DNA of 64,000 nucleotides from Peptoniphilus lacydonensis (GTDB lineage Bacteria > Bacillota > Clostridia > Tissierellales > Peptoniphilaceae): the NCBI RefSeq assembly GCF_900106515.1, contig NZ_FNWF01000003.1:372001-436000 (forward strand), read 5' to 3'. Position 1 is the stretch's first letter, and the number at the start of each line of letters is the position of its first letter. The notes beneath the pieces were generated by a model. It was not told the DNA's origin, ran no database searches, and was given only the letters and a program-made list of their open reading frames with translations. A program made the position numbers and the translations under genes. Shown piece after piece: positions 35,789 to 47,059 of this stretch.

Positions 35789-37433
35789 TTTTTCCCCCTG
35801 CATTTATTTTTTCTATTATAATATACATTATTAATAGGACTATTAACACCAATGTTGACATTGCATAAGCCAAATTATAATCACCTGATTGTTGTAAGTT
35901 AAAAATGAAAAGTCCAATAGTCTTTGTAAATGGCCCTGATAATATGGCAGACAGACTAAGTTCTGATATAGAATATACAAAAATCAATAAACTTGATGTT
36001 AAAATATATCTGTAAATTAATGGCAAAAATATTTTTGTCCATTTTTTTAACTTGGAACCATTTGATAGATCTGCGGCATATTCTAAGCTTGTTGATATAG
36101 ATGAAAAACCTTGATATGCCGACTTCATATCTATAATTAAAAATCTACTTACATAGGCAATTAAAATTATTATTGGACTAGCATAAAAACCAATATTAAG
36201 TCCAGGAATTGGTTTTGCCCAGTGAAATATCATGCAAAGTGCAAATACCATACCTGGTAAGGAGTATGAAATACTTGTGGCCTTCTCCAGTAAAGATATA
36301 CTTATATTGAATCTCTTTTTCCATTTAAAATAAGCATAAATAATCGATAAAATTGCACACAACACTACCGTTATAATTGCATAGGTTATACTATTTGTAA
36401 TGGACATCTTAATTGAAGATATTGAAAATAGTAATCTATAATTTTTTAGGCTAAAGTTTGAAAAAGAAAATCCACTCACATAATTTACTACAAGTGAAGA
36501 ATAAATCATAAAACTTATTGGTACAATGTTTATAAATATAAATATTACAAAAGTTAAAACTTCTACAACTTTTCTAACACCTGGTTTAAAGGAGTATCTT
36601 ATACTTGTATCTTCTGATGAGTCTTTACTCGTTCTCGATCTCTTAATTATGGATGATTCAATACCAGAAGCTGAAACGGAAATTATAAATAAAAGTGCCG
36701 ATAAAACAGCAGGATCAGTAAAACCTCCCGTTGATATAGATATTGTCTTTTCATAAATTAAAGTAGATAGAACAGAAATACCTGCTGGAACTCCTAAAAA
36801 TGCTGGAATTGAAAAATTATCTAAACTTGATAGAAATACAAGGACAAAAGTACTTACTAAAGTTGGCGTAATTTGTTTTAAATTTATATTTTTAAAAGTT
36901 TCAAAACTTCCATAGTTTAATAATTTTGATGCATATTCGTGACTTTGTGGAACTTTAATTAGACTCCTGTAAACACTTAAATAGGCAAAGGGTGTATAGC
37001 AAATAATCATAAGAAAAATTATGCCACCTATTGAATACAGGTTTATTGATTTTAACCCTAGAGCAGTTAGTAATTTTGTAACAATCCCAACACTTGATGT
37101 TATATTTGTCCAAGCAAGTGTCATAATATAACTTGGCACAATAAAAGGAAGGTACACTAATATTTTTAAAATACTTTTAAATCTAATATTAGTATAAGCT
37201 ATTATAAGTGCCAGATAAGACCCCACTACTAAAGTTAAAAAAGAAGATATTATCCCTATAATAAATGTATTTATTATTCCCTTTATAATTCTTTTGTCTG
37301 AAAATATTCTACTATAGTTGATAATAAGACCATTCTCTCCAAAACTTCTAATAAAAAGCTTTACAAATGGGATGACAAATACAAATAAAACTACAATGGC
37401 TATTAAATAGTCTAGTACTTTATCTCTTTTCAA
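35772..37433 (-). CDS. ABC importer permease, two fused domains (FbpB/AfuB type)
   Basis: A 553-residue permease with about twelve membrane segments, formed by two BPD_transp_1 domains in one chain. The EAA-like coupling loop of the first half is near residue 175 (EYASKLLNYGSFETFKNINL); that of the second is near 453 (LEYAADLSNGSKLKKWTKIFLP). Such fused permeases are typical of the Fbp/Afu/Sfu importers. The start is TTG 37433, seven bases after AGAGGA. The gene begins 12 bp after the binding-protein gene and overlaps the ATPase gene by 17 bp. Confidence 0.9.
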   Translation of the reverse strand: MKRDKVLDYLIAIVVLFVFVIPFVKLFIRSFGENGLIINYSRIFSDKRIIKGIINTFIIGIISSFLTLVVGSYLALIIAYTNIRFKSILKILVYLPFIVPSYIMTLAWTNITSSVGIVTKLLTALGLKSINLYSIGGIIFLMIICYTPFAYLSVYRSLIKVPQSHEYASKLLNYGSFETFKNINLKQITPTLVSTFVLVFLSSLDNFSIPAFLGVPAGISVLSTLIYEKTISISTGGFTDPAVLSALLFIISVSASGIESSIIKRSRTSKDSSEDTSIRYSFKPGVRKVVEVLTFVIFIFINIVPISFMIYSSLVVNYVSGFSFSNFSLKNYRLLFSISSIKMSITNSITYAIITVVLCAILSIIYAYFKWKKRFNISISLLEKATSISYSLPGMVFALCMIFHWAKPIPGLNIGFYASPIIILIAYVSRFLIIDMKSAYQGFSSISTSLEYAADLSNGSKLKKWTKIFLPLIYRYILTSSLLIFVYSISELSLSAILSGPFTKTIGLFIFNLQQSGDYNLAYAMSTLVLIVLLIMYIIIEKINAGGKNELKN

Positions 37434-37445
37434 GGTTTATTCCTC

Positions 37446-38501
37446 TTATTGAAATAGTTTTGAAAATTCTTCTTTGTCAGTTTCTCTATTATCTAATAAT
37501 TCTTTATTATTTCCTGTTAAAATATTTAATTCATTAGATGATTTAAGCCCTTCAGGTGCCTTTACATCTCCTCTTATTGGAGTATAACCCATTGCAGATG
37601 CAAGTTCTTGACCATCTTTTGAAATTATATAATCATAAAAAGCTTCAGCTGTATCAATATTTTTGCTTCCCTTTACAATTCCCACTGGTTCTGTAACTAT
37701 TGGAGATCCTTCTTCTGGATATATAAATTCAACTGGTGCACCTTCATTTTTTGAACGATTTGCCATATAGTCTACAATAATACCAAGTCCCTTTTGACCT
37801 GCTACAACAGATTTTTGAACTGCACCATTTCCCTTATCAACTAAAATGTTATTTTCCTTAAGTCCATTATAAAATTCCCAACCAATTCCTTCTGTTCTTG
37901 TTAGAAGTGATAAGTTATAAGCGGCTGCTCCAGAATATAAAGGAGATGGCATAATAGTTTGTGATTTTGTTTCTTCTTTGATTAAGTCATTAAATCCTTT
38001 TACTTCACCTTTATACACATCTGTATTTTGGATAATTCCTGTTGAAATTACTTTTGTTCCTGCATAGTAGTTTTCTTCATCGTAGAATTTTTTATCAATG
38101 CCTTCAAGCTCTGGCGAAACATATTTCTCTAGGATATCTTTTGATTTTAAAATTTCAAAAGTAACAGTATCTGCAACTAATACAACATCAGCTTGTAGTG
38201 CATTAACTTCTTTTTCAGATAGAATTTTAGAAACAAGTTCTTCTGTTCCTGATCTAAAAACTACAACATCAGCTTCTGGGTAGACTTTCTTAAATCCGTC
38301 AATTAATTTTTTTGCGTCCTCTTCTGGTTGTGAAGTATATAATGTTATAGTTCCTTTTACATCTTTTCCTTCCTTTTCTATACTTGCAGTCTTGTTATTT
38401 TTATTGGCACTTGATGGATTTTCTCTTGCAACTTCACTAGAATTTGATGAGCAAGCTACAAGAGTGAGAGCTATTAAAATTACAGCGAATATTCTTTTCA
38501 T
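37446..38501 (-). CDS. Solute-binding lipoprotein of FbpA/AfuA-type importer
   Basis: The 351-residue protein has a lipoprotein signal with lipobox LVAC (Cys17), a Ser/Asn/Lys linker to about residue 48, and a periplasmic-binding-protein type 2 domain starting TITLYTSQPEEDAKKLIDGF. The consecutive tyrosines used by ferric-ion binders are not seen; the corresponding loop reads SPLYSGAAAYNLS. This resembles the phosphate-ester-binding AfuA group more than iron carriers (from memory of the AfuA work, so tentative). It starts in ATGA overlap with the TIM-barrel gene. Candidate ligands are sugar phosphates or other organophosphates. Confidence 0.85.
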   Translation of the reverse strand: MKRIFAVILIALTLVACSSNSSEVARENPSSANKNNKTASIEKEGKDVKGTITLYTSQPEEDAKKLIDGFKKVYPEADVVVFRSGTEELVSKILSEKEVNALQADVVLVADTVTFEILKSKDILEKYVSPELEGIDKKFYDEENYYAGTKVISTGIIQNTDVYKGEVKGFNDLIKEETKSQTIMPSPLYSGAAAYNLSLLTRTEGIGWEFYNGLKENNILVDKGNGAVQKSVVAGQKGLGIIVDYMANRSKNEGAPVEFIYPEEGSPIVTEPVGIVKGSKNIDTAEAFYDYIISKDGQELASAMGYTPIRGDVKAPEGLKSSNELNILTGNNKELLDNRETDKEEFSKLFQ

Positions 38502-39283
38502 AATAAATTTTTCTCCTTTAAATATCTAATATTTTTATCCAATAAAGTCGTACTTCTACCTATTTCCATACCCTCTATTACCATAGGAATATTTTTCTCT
38601 CCTATTTTAAAAATAATTTCTTCCATTGGAAAAATTCCTCTTGCAAGCTCAGTGTGATATTTATTTTCTAATCTATTGCTAATATGGCACTTAGATATAT
38701 TTTTAATATTATCCAAATTAAAATATATCTCTTCTAAAGAATCACAATGAGATATATCAAGAGTATATTTAAAATCTTCGTAATTATTTCCCATAAGTTT
38801 TTTTAAAGATTTGAGATCTATAATAAATTCATTTTTTGTTTTCTCCATTACTTCTATTGAAACATTTATATTTTTCTTTGTAGAATAATCTAAAATGGTA
38901 TGTAAACTTTCTTTTAAAAATTTATAATAAAATTCCTTATTAAAACTCACTGAAAATCTACCCGGATGAATTGTAATTTCTTTTGCTCCAATATTTCTTG
39001 CTAAATCTATATCATCTAAAATCTCTTTAAGGCTTACTTCTCTAATTCTTTCATTAATAGAAGCTAGGTTTAAATCCCAACTTTTAGCATGAAGTGTTAG
39101 GTCTAGGTTAAATTTTTTTGACAAATCTCTTAATTTTTTAGTGGATAAGTTTTTATCTTCTATTTGTTGAGACCAGAACTCTATACCCGAAATTTTATTG
39201 TTATAGGCATATCCAAAAATCTCTCCTCCAGAAAAATCCCACATAAGAGAAGATGAAATAAAAATTTTATATATATTAATCAC
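38498..39283 (-). CDS. Xylose-isomerase-like TIM-barrel protein
   Basis: A 261-residue protein of the AP-endonuclease-2/xylose-isomerase-like TIM-barrel group, which includes sugar and sugar-phosphate isomerases and epimerases. Strand-end motifs with likely metal or substrate residues are visible: GIEFWSQ near 33, LTLHAKSWDL near 62, ITIHPGRFS near 98, VSIEVMEKT near 140, LDISHCDS near 175 and MVIEGME near 237. First gene of the ABC operon. Its only canonical start, GTG 39283, lies within its own GAGGTGAT ribosome site. ATA at 39274 is in frame at normal spacing, so the true start is uncertain. Confidence 0.75.
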   Translation of the reverse strand: MINIYKIFISSSLMWDFSGGEIFGYAYNNKISGIEFWSQQIEDKNLSTKKLRDLSKKFNLDLTLHAKSWDLNLASINERIREVSLKEILDDIDLARNIGAKEITIHPGRFSVSFNKEFYYKFLKESLHTILDYSTKKNINVSIEVMEKTKNEFIIDLKSLKKLMGNNYEDFKYTLDISHCDSLEEIYFNLDNIKNISKCHISNRLENKYHTELARGIFPMEEIIFKIGEKNIPMVIEGMEIGRSTTLLDKNIRYLKEKNLL

Positions 39284-39424
39284 CTCTTATATAATTTAAA
39301 TCCTTTATGTGTATATAATGTTATTTAAAATTAAATTTGTTGTAAATTTTATAAAAGAATTTTTATAATTTTAGATATTAGAGAACTTATTTTAAAGGAT
39401 ATAGGGTGCAAGTGTTATTTCTTT

Positions 39425-39471
39425 GCAAAAAAATATCTGTTAAAGGATATTTTTACCCCCTAACAGATATT
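39425..39471 (-). terminator. Terminator of rpoBC
   Basis: AATATCTGTTA (39432-39442) pairs perfectly with TAACAGATATT (39461-39471). On the minus strand the stem is followed by a run of T. The rest of the 39284-39526 gap shows no gene. Confidence 0.85.
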
Positions 39472-39526
39472 ATAGAACTTATTTTCGTTTCACTCAGTTC
39501 ATCATGTCATGACTTTTATAAAATTA

Positions 39527-42500
39527 TTACTCTTCTTTTACAGTTTCAAGTTCAAGTTTCACATCATCACTTGTTATTACTTCAGAATTTTCAAGAATAT
39601 TGTAATCTTCTTTTAAACTTTCGTCTATTCCTATTTGAACACGTGAGTTTATACGTGCACCTGTACCTGCCGGTATAAGTTGTCCAATTATAATATTTTC
39701 TTTCAACCCTTCAAGCATATCTTCTTTGCCCTTTATTGCTGCATCGGTAAGAACTCTAGTTGTTTCTTGGAAAGATGCCGCTGATAGGAAAGAATCTGTC
39801 GCAAGAGATGCTTTTGTAATTCCAAGTAAATTCACTTTACCAACCGCTGGTTCTTTACCTACATCTATTGCTTCTTTGTTAGCTTCTTTATAGTCAACAA
39901 CATTTACAAGAGAGCCTGGAAGTAATTCTGTATCCCCTGCATCTTCTATTTTGCACTTTGATAGCATTTGTCTTACTATTATTTCAATGTGCTTATCGTT
40001 TATGTCTACACCTTGAAGCCTATAAACTCTTTGGACTTCTTTTACAATATATTCTTGTACACCCTTTTCACCTTTTACACGAAGTAAATCTTGTGGATAC
40101 ACAGAACCTTGTGTAAGTTCGTCCCCAGCTTCTATTTCATCGCCTTGCTTAACTTTTAATCTCGATCCGTAGACAATATTATAAGAATCTACTGTTCCGT
40201 CTTCTGCTGTTACAAGAACTTCTCTTTTCTTGTTGTTTTCTTTTATATCAACAATTCCACCACGTTCTGCTATAATTGCAAGTCCCTTTGGCTTTCTAGC
40301 TTCAAAAAGTTCTTCAACTCTTGGAAGACCTTGTGTAATATCTGCTGCTGCAGCTACACCACCTGTGTGGAATGTTCTCATTGTAAGTTGTGTACCTGGT
40401 TCCCCAATTGATTGTGCTGCAATTACGCCAACAGCTTCTCCGATTCCAATTTTTGAACCCGTTGCAAGATTCTTTCCATAGCAGTGAGCACAAACTCCAT
40501 TTTTAGTCTTGCATCCAAGAACAGATCTAACTTTTACTTCTTTAATTCCAAGTGACTCAATGAGTACTGCATCATCATCTGAGATAACTTCATTTGCACC
40601 TACAATAGTTTCTCCCGTTTCTGGATTAACTATGTCTTCGAAGGAATATCTTCCTTCTATTCTATCTGCCAAGGATTCGATTAATTCTTTTCCATCTTTA
40701 AAGGCTCTAGCTACTAAATATTCATCAGTTCCACAATCTTCTTCTGATACTATAACTTGTTGTGATACATCTACAAGTCTTCTTGTCAAATATCCTGAGT
40801 CAGCTGTTCTTAGTGCAGTATCAGCTAGTCCCTTTCTGGAACCATGGGCTGACATGTAAAACTCAAGTACAGAAAGACCTTCTCTAAAGTTTGAAGTAAT
40901 TGGGACTTCAATAGTTCTTCCTGATGGTGATGCCATAAGTCCACGCATACCTGCAAGTTGTCTAATTTGGTTCTTTGAACCTCTGGCTCCTGAGTCTGCC
41001 ATGATGTAGATATTATTAAGAGCATCAAAGCCGTCCATTACATCGTCAGTTAAGTCGTCAGTTGCCTTGTTCCAAATTTCTATTACTTTTTCATATCTTT
41101 CTTCGTCAGATATTAAACCTCTTCTAAAGGCTTTTTCATATTTAGCAACTTCTTTTTCGGCATTCGCCAAAAGTTCTGGTTTTGTATCAGGAATTTCTAC
41201 ATCACCCATTGAAATTGAAACTGCTCCAATGGTTGAGTAGTGATATCCAGTTGCCTTAATATTATCTAAAAGCTCTGCGGTCCTTATATTTCCATGTTTT
41301 TTATAAGTCTTTTCAATTATTTTGCCAAGTAATTTTTTGTCCACAACTTGATCAATTTCGAGAGAATATTTGTCTTCATCTCTATTTACAAATCCTAAAT
41401 CTTGAGGAATAAATTCATTTACAATAAATCTCCCAACAGTTGATGGAACAATTTTACCTCTCTTGTCATTTTCATCTGCATATCTTCTCACAGATACATG
41501 AGATTGTAGGTGTAAAAATCCTGATTCATAAGCGTGGAACATTTCATCAAAATTTCTGTAAACTGAGCCATCGCCCTTTAATTTGTCCTTTCTATCAAGT
41601 GTCAAATAATAAGATCCTAATACCATGTCTTGAGTTGGAGTTGTAATCGGTTTTCCATCTTTAAGTGCTAAAATATTATTTGTAGATAGCATTAAAAGTC
41701 TTGCTTCAGCTTGAGCTTCTGTTGATAGTGGCAAATGGACTGCCATTTGGTCACCGTCAAAATCGGCGTTATATGCTGTACAAGAAAGTGGATGAAGTTT
41801 AATAGCCTTTCCCTCTACTAAGACTGGTTCAAATGCTTGAATACCAAGTCTGTGAAGTGTCGGTGCACGGTTGAGAAGAACTGGGTGATCCTTTATAACA
41901 TCTTCAAGAACGTCCCAAACTTCATCTCTTCCTCTTTCTACCATTCTCTTTGCAGATTTTATATTGTAAGTGAGTTCTCTTTTTACAAGTTCTCTCATTA
42001 CAAAAGGTTTAAAGAGTTCTAACGCCATATTCTTTGGAAGACCACATTGATAAAACTTAAGATCTGGCCCAACAACAATTACAGAACGTCCAGAGTAGTC
42101 AACTCTCTTTCCAAGTAGATTTTGACGAAAACGTCCTTGTTTACCCTTTAACATTTCTGATAAAGATTTTAACGGTCTATTTCCAGGACCAGTTACAGGC
42201 CTTCCACGTCTTCCATTATCAATAAGAGCATCAACAGACTCTTGAAGCATTCTCTTTTCATTTCTTACAATAATATCTGGAGCATTGATGTCCATCAACT
42301 TCTTAAGTCTATTATTTCTATTTACAATCCTTCTATAAAGATCATTTAAATCACTTGTTGCAAATCTACCACCGTCAAGTTGTACCATAGGTCTAAGATC
42401 AGGTGGAATTACTGGAATTGCATCAAGTATCATCCATTCAGGTTTGTTATCTGATTGGATAAAAGCATCTATTACTTCAAGTCTTCTAGTTATTCTAATT

Positions 42501-43114
42501 TTCTTTTGACCTGTTGCATCTTGTAATTCTTCTGTTAGTTCATCATTTTCTTTTTGCAAATCAACTTTTACAAGAAGATCTCTAATGGCTTCTGCACCCA
42601 TTTTTGCAGTAAACTTATCTCCATATTCTCTCTTTAACTCTCTATATTCAATTTCTGAGAGAAGTTGCTTTTCATAAAGAGTTGTTTCGCCTGGTTCAAC
42701 ATACGTTACTACATAAGATGCAAAATAAAGAACTTTTTCAAGTGCTCTTGGACTCATATCAAGTACAAGACCCATTCTTGAAGGTATTCCTTTAAAATAC
42801 CAAATATGTGATACTGGAGCAGCTAGTTCAATATGACCCATTCTTTCACGACGAACCTTTGCTTTTGTGACTTCAACGCCACACTTTTCGCAGACTACTC
42901 CCTTATATCTTACTCTTTTATACTTTCCACAGGAGCATTCCCAATCCTTCGTAGGTCCAAATATTTTTTCACAAAATAGGCCTTCCTTTTCAGGTTTTAA
43001 TGTCCTGTAATTTATGGTTTCCGGTTTTTTTACTTCACCATAAGACCATGATCTTATTTTTTGAGGTGAAGCAAGTCCAATTTTTATTGAATGGAATAAT
43101 TCATGTTCGCTCAA
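39527..43114 (-). CDS. rpoC: RNA polymerase subunit beta'
   Basis: The 1195-residue clamp subunit. The N-terminal zinc ribbon has [19 protein letters not shown] at about 60-78. The catalytic loop [12 protein letters not shown] (three magnesium-binding aspartates) is near residue 450. The second zinc site has [16 protein letters not shown] and [25 protein letters not shown], the last being the bridge-helix and trigger-loop region near 915-935. Length is typical for Firmicutes. Its start lies 39 bp after rpoB, with GGAG before ATG 43114, and a terminator follows. Confidence 0.98.
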   Translation of the reverse strand: MSEHELFHSIKIGLASPQKIRSWSYGEVKKPETINYRTLKPEKEGLFCEKIFGPTKDWECSCGKYKRVRYKGVVCEKCGVEVTKAKVRRERMGHIELAAPVSHIWYFKGIPSRMGLVLDMSPRALEKVLYFASYVVTYVEPGETTLYEKQLLSEIEYRELKREYGDKFTAKMGAEAIRDLLVKVDLQKENDELTEELQDATGQKKIRITRRLEVIDAFIQSDNKPEWMILDAIPVIPPDLRPMVQLDGGRFATSDLNDLYRRIVNRNNRLKKLMDINAPDIIVRNEKRMLQESVDALIDNGRRGRPVTGPGNRPLKSLSEMLKGKQGRFRQNLLGKRVDYSGRSVIVVGPDLKFYQCGLPKNMALELFKPFVMRELVKRELTYNIKSAKRMVERGRDEVWDVLEDVIKDHPVLLNRAPTLHRLGIQAFEPVLVEGKAIKLHPLSCTAYNADFDGDQMAVHLPLSTEAQAEARLLMLSTNNILALKDGKPITTPTQDMVLGSYYLTLDRKDKLKGDGSVYRNFDEMFHAYESGFLHLQSHVSVRRYADENDKRGKIVPSTVGRFIVNEFIPQDLGFVNRDEDKYSLEIDQVVDKKLLGKIIEKTYKKHGNIRTAELLDNIKATGYHYSTIGAVSISMGDVEIPDTKPELLANAEKEVAKYEKAFRRGLISDEERYEKVIEIWNKATDDLTDDVMDGFDALNNIYIMADSGARGSKNQIRQLAGMRGLMASPSGRTIEVPITSNFREGLSVLEFYMSAHGSRKGLADTALRTADSGYLTRRLVDVSQQVIVSEEDCGTDEYLVARAFKDGKELIESLADRIEGRYSFEDIVNPETGETIVGANEVISDDDAVLIESLGIKEVKVRSVLGCKTKNGVCAHCYGKNLATGSKIGIGEAVGVIAAQSIGEPGTQLTMRTFHTGGVAAAADITQGLPRVEELFEARKPKGLAIIAERGGIVDIKENNKKREVLVTAEDGTVDSYNIVYGSRLKVKQGDEIEAGDELTQGSVYPQDLLRVKGEKGVQEYIVKEVQRVYRLQGVDINDKHIEIIVRQMLSKCKIEDAGDTELLPGSLVNVVDYKEANKEAIDVGKEPAVGKVNLLGITKASLATDSFLSAASFQETTRVLTDAAIKGKEDMLEGLKENIIIGQLIPAGTGARINSRVQIGIDESLKEDYNILENSEVITSDDVKLELETVKEE

Positions 43115-43153
43115 GGAGCACTTCTCCTTTCATACAAGTTAAAATATAACTAA

Positions 43154-46100
43154 TTAATCTTCAGATTCATCGGATTCATCATCAGAATCTACATCTTCTA
43201 ATTCGCCATCCTCATCTTCATAGTAGTGGCTTTTTTCAAAAGATTCAACTTCATCATTTGAAATTGTTCTGATTCCTATGTTTCCAGTTCCTGTGTGTTC
43301 AATAAGTTCCTTTATATCATCTTCTGATTCAGAACTTTTATCATCTATATTGTCAATTTTTGTAAGTTCATCTTCATCAACTTCAAGATCTACTTCATTT
43401 CCATTTTCATCTAATACTTGAATTTCAAGCGCCAATGCTTGCAATTCTTTTATTAAAACCTTAAATGATTCAGGAACTCCTGGTTGCGGAATATTTTCAC
43501 CCTTTACAATTGCTTCATAAGTCTTAACACGACCAACTATATCATCAGACTTAACTGTAAGCATTTCTTGTAATGTATGGCTGGCACCATAAGCTTCAAG
43601 GGCCCAAACTTCCATTTCTCCAAATCTTTGTCCACCAAATTGTGCTTTACCACCAAGAGGTTGTTGTGTTACAAGTGAATAAGGTCCAGTAGAACGAGCA
43701 TGGATCTTTTCATCAACTAAATGGTGAAGTTTTAACATATACATATAACCAACTGTCACTGGGTGGTCAAATTCTTCTCCAGTCCTACCATCCCTAAGTT
43801 GAATTTTGCCATCTCTTGAATATCCTGCTTCTTCTAAAGTATCTAAGATGTCATTTTCATTTGCACCATCAAATACCGGAGTAGCAACATGCCATCCCAG
43901 CTTTTTTGCGGCAAGTCCCAAGTGAACTTCAAGAACTTGTCCAAGGTTCATACGAGAAGGAACCCCTAGTGGATTTAGAACAATTTGAATAGGTGTACCA
44001 TCTGGCATATAAGGCATATCTTCCTTAGGCATTACTCTAGAAATAACCCCTTTATTACCATGACGACCACACATTTTATCTCCAACTTGAATTTTTCTTT
44101 TTGTTGCAACGAAAACTCTAACCATTTCATTTACGCCTGGTTGGAGTTCATCTCCATCTGCTCTATTAAATGTTTTTACATCTACAACAATACCATGTTC
44201 TCCATGTGGGAGTCTAAGAGATGTATCTCTTACTTCTCTTGCTTTTTCACCAAAGATTGAACGAAGAAGTCTTTCTTCTGCAGAAAGTTCAGTTTCACCC
44301 TTAGGAGTGACTTTTCCAACTAATATATCTCCTGGCTTTACTTCTGCTCCAATTCTAATTATTCCTCTGCTATCTAGATCTTTTAGCATATCCTCGCCAA
44401 CATTTGGAATATCTCTTGTGATTTCTTCTGGCCCAAGTTTTGTATCTCTTGCTTCTGACTCGTATTCTTCAATATGAAGTGAAGTGAGTACATCATCAAT
44501 AACAAGTTCTTGACTTACAAGCATTGCATCTTCGTAATTATATCCTTCCCAGTTCATAAAAGCTATTAGAATATTTTTACCTAGTGCCATTTCGCCCTGG
44601 TCAGTACTTGGACCGTCAGCAATAATTTCGCCTTCATCTACAACATCACCTGCATTTACAATAGGCCTTTGATTAATTGTAGTTCCTTGGTTTCCACCCA
44701 TAAATTTGTGAAGTTTATAGTGGTCTATTCCCTTGTCTGATTTTCTTTCGATTTCAATATGAACTGCATCAACTTTTTTAACAGTTCCTGCATTTTTAGC
44801 TACTATAACTACACCAGAATCCTTTGCGGCTCTGTATTCAATACCAGTTCCAACAACAGGTGCTTCTGTTTTTAAAAGAGGCACTGCTTGACGCTGCATA
44901 TTGGCACCCATTAGGGCTCTGTTGGCATCATCATTTTCCAAGAAAGGAATCATAGAAGTACCAACTGCAACAATTTGTTGAGGTGAAACGTCCATATAGT
45001 TTACATCTTTAATGTCAAATATATCTGCATTTCCGCCATGACCCCTTGCTGCAATTCTGTCTTCTACAAATTTATTATTTTCATCAAGCCTTTCATCAGC
45101 TTGTGCAATAATTTGTTCGTATTCAACATCTGCTGTCAAATAATCAATTTGATCAGTTACAACTCCGTCAACAACTTTTCTATATGGAGTTTCGATAAAA
45201 CCATAATCGTTAATTCTTGCATAAGTTGTAAGTGATGTTATAAGACCAATGTTTGGCCCTTCAGGAGTTTCAATGGGGCACATTCTTCCATAGTGTGAAT
45301 TATGGACATCACGCACTTCAAATCCAGCTCTATCTCTACTCAACCCACCAGGTCCAAGTGCAGATAACCTTCTTTTGTGTGTTAATTCTGATAGAGGATT
45401 GTTTTGGTCCATAAATTGTGAAAGTTGTGAAGAACCGAAAAATTCTTTTATAGCTGCCGTTACAGGTCTTATATTTATAAGCGATTGTGGCGTTGTAGCA
45501 TCAACATCTTGAACTGTCATTCTTTCACGAATAACTCTTTCCATTCTAGAAATACCTATTCTAAATTGATTTTGTAAAAGTTCTCCAACTGATCTTATTC
45601 TTCTATTGCCTAAATGGTCAATATCGTCAACCTCTCCAACATTATTCATTAGTCCAAATTCATAATTAATTCCAGCAATAATATCATCAATTAAAATATG
45701 TTTTGGAGAAAGTTCTCTATGTGCCTTTATAAGTTCTTTTTTAAAATTTTCTGTATCTTCAGAATATTCTTCATAAAGTTCATCAAAAAGTGGTCTGTAC
45801 ACTTTTTCTTTAAAACCAAGTTCTTCCATATCAAAATCGAGATCATATGCATCTACAAAAGAAAAATTGTTTCCTATAACAATTGTATTTTCAGTTGCGT
45901 TTTCATAATTCTCATCAGTTTTTAAAATAACTTGGTTAACTCCAGCAGCCTCAATTTTTTCAGCCTTTGCTCTTGTAAGAAGCTCACCCTCTTCTGCTAA
46001 TATTTCTCCAGTCATAGGGTCAACAATGTCTTCTGCTGGAATATTATTTTCAATTCTAGCACTTATCCCAAGTTTTTTATTAAATTTATATCTTCCAACT

Positions 46101-46903
46101 TTTGCAAGATCATATCTTCTATCGTCGAAAAACATATTTTCAAAAAGTGACTGTGCAGAATCAATAGTAGGGGGTTCCCCTGGTCTAAGTTTTTTATAAA
46201 TTTCAAGAAGTGCTTCATTTTTGTTAGTCGTCAAGTCTTTTTCTATTGTCTTTAATAAAGCTTCACTTTCGCCTAGCATGTCAATTATTTCTTGATTCGA
46301 TTCAACTCCTATTGCTCTTAAAAGTATTGTAATAGGAATTTTTCTAGTTCTATCAATTCTTACATTTATAACACCTTGAGCATCAGTTTCAAATTCTAGC
46401 CAAGCACCTCTATTTGGTATAAGAGTCGCCGAATAAATCTTTTTACCTGTCTTATCTCTTTCTTCTTTGTAATAAGCTCCTGGACTTCTGACAAGTTGTG
46501 AAACTACTACACGCTCTGCTCCATTTATTACAAATGTACCAGTGGGCGTCATAAGAGGAAGATCTCCCATGAAAACTTCTTGTTCTTTTACTTCGCCAGT
46601 TTCAGTATTTATAAGTCTTACTTTTGCCTTTAAGGGAGCACAATAATTTGTATCCCTTTGTTTTGATTCATCTATATCATATTTTATCTCGTCAGATAAA
46701 TGATAATCGACAAATTCTAAAATTAAATTTCCAGAGTAATCCTCGATTGGTGAGACGTCATCGAAAACTTCTTTCAATCCTTCTTCAATTAACCACTTAT
46801 ATGAAGAAGTCTGCACGTCAAGAAGATTTGGAAGTGACATTACTTCATCTACACGAGAAAAACTCATTCTCTCACGTTTCCCATATTTTACAGGATGTAC
46901 CAT
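43154..46903 (-). CDS. rpoB: RNA polymerase subunit beta
   Basis: The 1249-residue subunit starts [17 protein letters not shown], as in related clostridia. The rifampicin pocket ([20 protein letters not shown], then [10 protein letters not shown]) is wild type at the residues usually mutated in resistance (Gln, Asp, His and Ser of that segment). Further on come [18 protein letters not shown] and [18 protein letters not shown]. The C-terminus has a long acidic tail (about 60 residues rich in Asp, Glu and Ser) beyond the conserved end. No rplJ-rplL genes precede it; the upstream neighbour is a DsrE-like gene, so the usual ribosomal-protein linkage is broken here. Confidence 0.98.
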   Translation of the reverse strand: MVHPVKYGKRERMSFSRVDEVMSLPNLLDVQTSSYKWLIEEGLKEVFDDVSPIEDYSGNLILEFVDYHLSDEIKYDIDESKQRDTNYCAPLKAKVRLINTETGEVKEQEVFMGDLPLMTPTGTFVINGAERVVVSQLVRSPGAYYKEERDKTGKKIYSATLIPNRGAWLEFETDAQGVINVRIDRTRKIPITILLRAIGVESNQEIIDMLGESEALLKTIEKDLTTNKNEALLEIYKKLRPGEPPTIDSAQSLFENMFFDDRRYDLAKVGRYKFNKKLGISARIENNIPAEDIVDPMTGEILAEEGELLTRAKAEKIEAAGVNQVILKTDENYENATENTIVIGNNFSFVDAYDLDFDMEELGFKEKVYRPLFDELYEEYSEDTENFKKELIKAHRELSPKHILIDDIIAGINYEFGLMNNVGEVDDIDHLGNRRIRSVGELLQNQFRIGISRMERVIRERMTVQDVDATTPQSLINIRPVTAAIKEFFGSSQLSQFMDQNNPLSELTHKRRLSALGPGGLSRDRAGFEVRDVHNSHYGRMCPIETPEGPNIGLITSLTTYARINDYGFIETPYRKVVDGVVTDQIDYLTADVEYEQIIAQADERLDENNKFVEDRIAARGHGGNADIFDIKDVNYMDVSPQQIVAVGTSMIPFLENDDANRALMGANMQRQAVPLLKTEAPVVGTGIEYRAAKDSGVVIVAKNAGTVKKVDAVHIEIERKSDKGIDHYKLHKFMGGNQGTTINQRPIVNAGDVVDEGEIIADGPSTDQGEMALGKNILIAFMNWEGYNYEDAMLVSQELVIDDVLTSLHIEEYESEARDTKLGPEEITRDIPNVGEDMLKDLDSRGIIRIGAEVKPGDILVGKVTPKGETELSAEERLLRSIFGEKAREVRDTSLRLPHGEHGIVVDVKTFNRADGDELQPGVNEMVRVFVATKRKIQVGDKMCGRHGNKGVISRVMPKEDMPYMPDGTPIQIVLNPLGVPSRMNLGQVLEVHLGLAAKKLGWHVATPVFDGANENDILDTLEEAGYSRDGKIQLRDGRTGEEFDHPVTVGYMYMLKLHHLVDEKIHARSTGPYSLVTQQPLGGKAQFGGQRFGEMEVWALEAYGASHTLQEMLTVKSDDIVGRVKTYEAIVKGENIPQPGVPESFKVLIKELQALALEIQVLDENGNEVDLEVDEDELTKIDNIDDKSSESEDDIKELIEHTGTGNIGIRTISNDEVESFEKSHYYEDEDGELEDVDSDDESDESED

Positions 46904-46939
46904 TAATTTTTCACCCTAGCCTTTCAAATGAATGGATCG

Positions 46940-46967
46940 AATTAGAGTAAAATGCACCACTCTAATT
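46940..46967 (-). promoter_or_regulatory. Hairpin in the rpoB leader
   Basis: AATTAGAGT (46940-46948) and ACTCTAATT (46959-46967) form a perfect 9-bp stem about 12 nt after the predicted start and 36 nt before the rpoB start codon. It lacks a T run. Confidence 0.45.
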
Positions 46968-46985
46968 ATTATTATGCAAATAGGT

Positions 46986-47014
46986 ATTTTATCATTTTTA
47001 ATAACAATTTTCAA
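46986..47014 (-). promoter_or_regulatory. Promoter of rpoBC
   Basis: On the minus strand TTGAAA (47009-47014) and TAAAAT (46986-46991) are 17 bp apart, with TGA before the -10 box. Transcription would begin near 46979. Confidence 0.75.
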
Positions 47015-47022
47015 GGTGCATA

Positions 47023-47051
47023 ATAAAAAAATTCCACCAAATGGCAGAATT
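47023..47051 (-). terminator. Terminator of the DsrE-like gene
   Basis: On the minus strand AATTCTGCC and GGTGGAATT pair over nine bases with two wobbles, followed by seven T. It lies directly after the stop at 47060. Confidence 0.85.
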
Positions 47052-47059
47052 TTAAAAAA

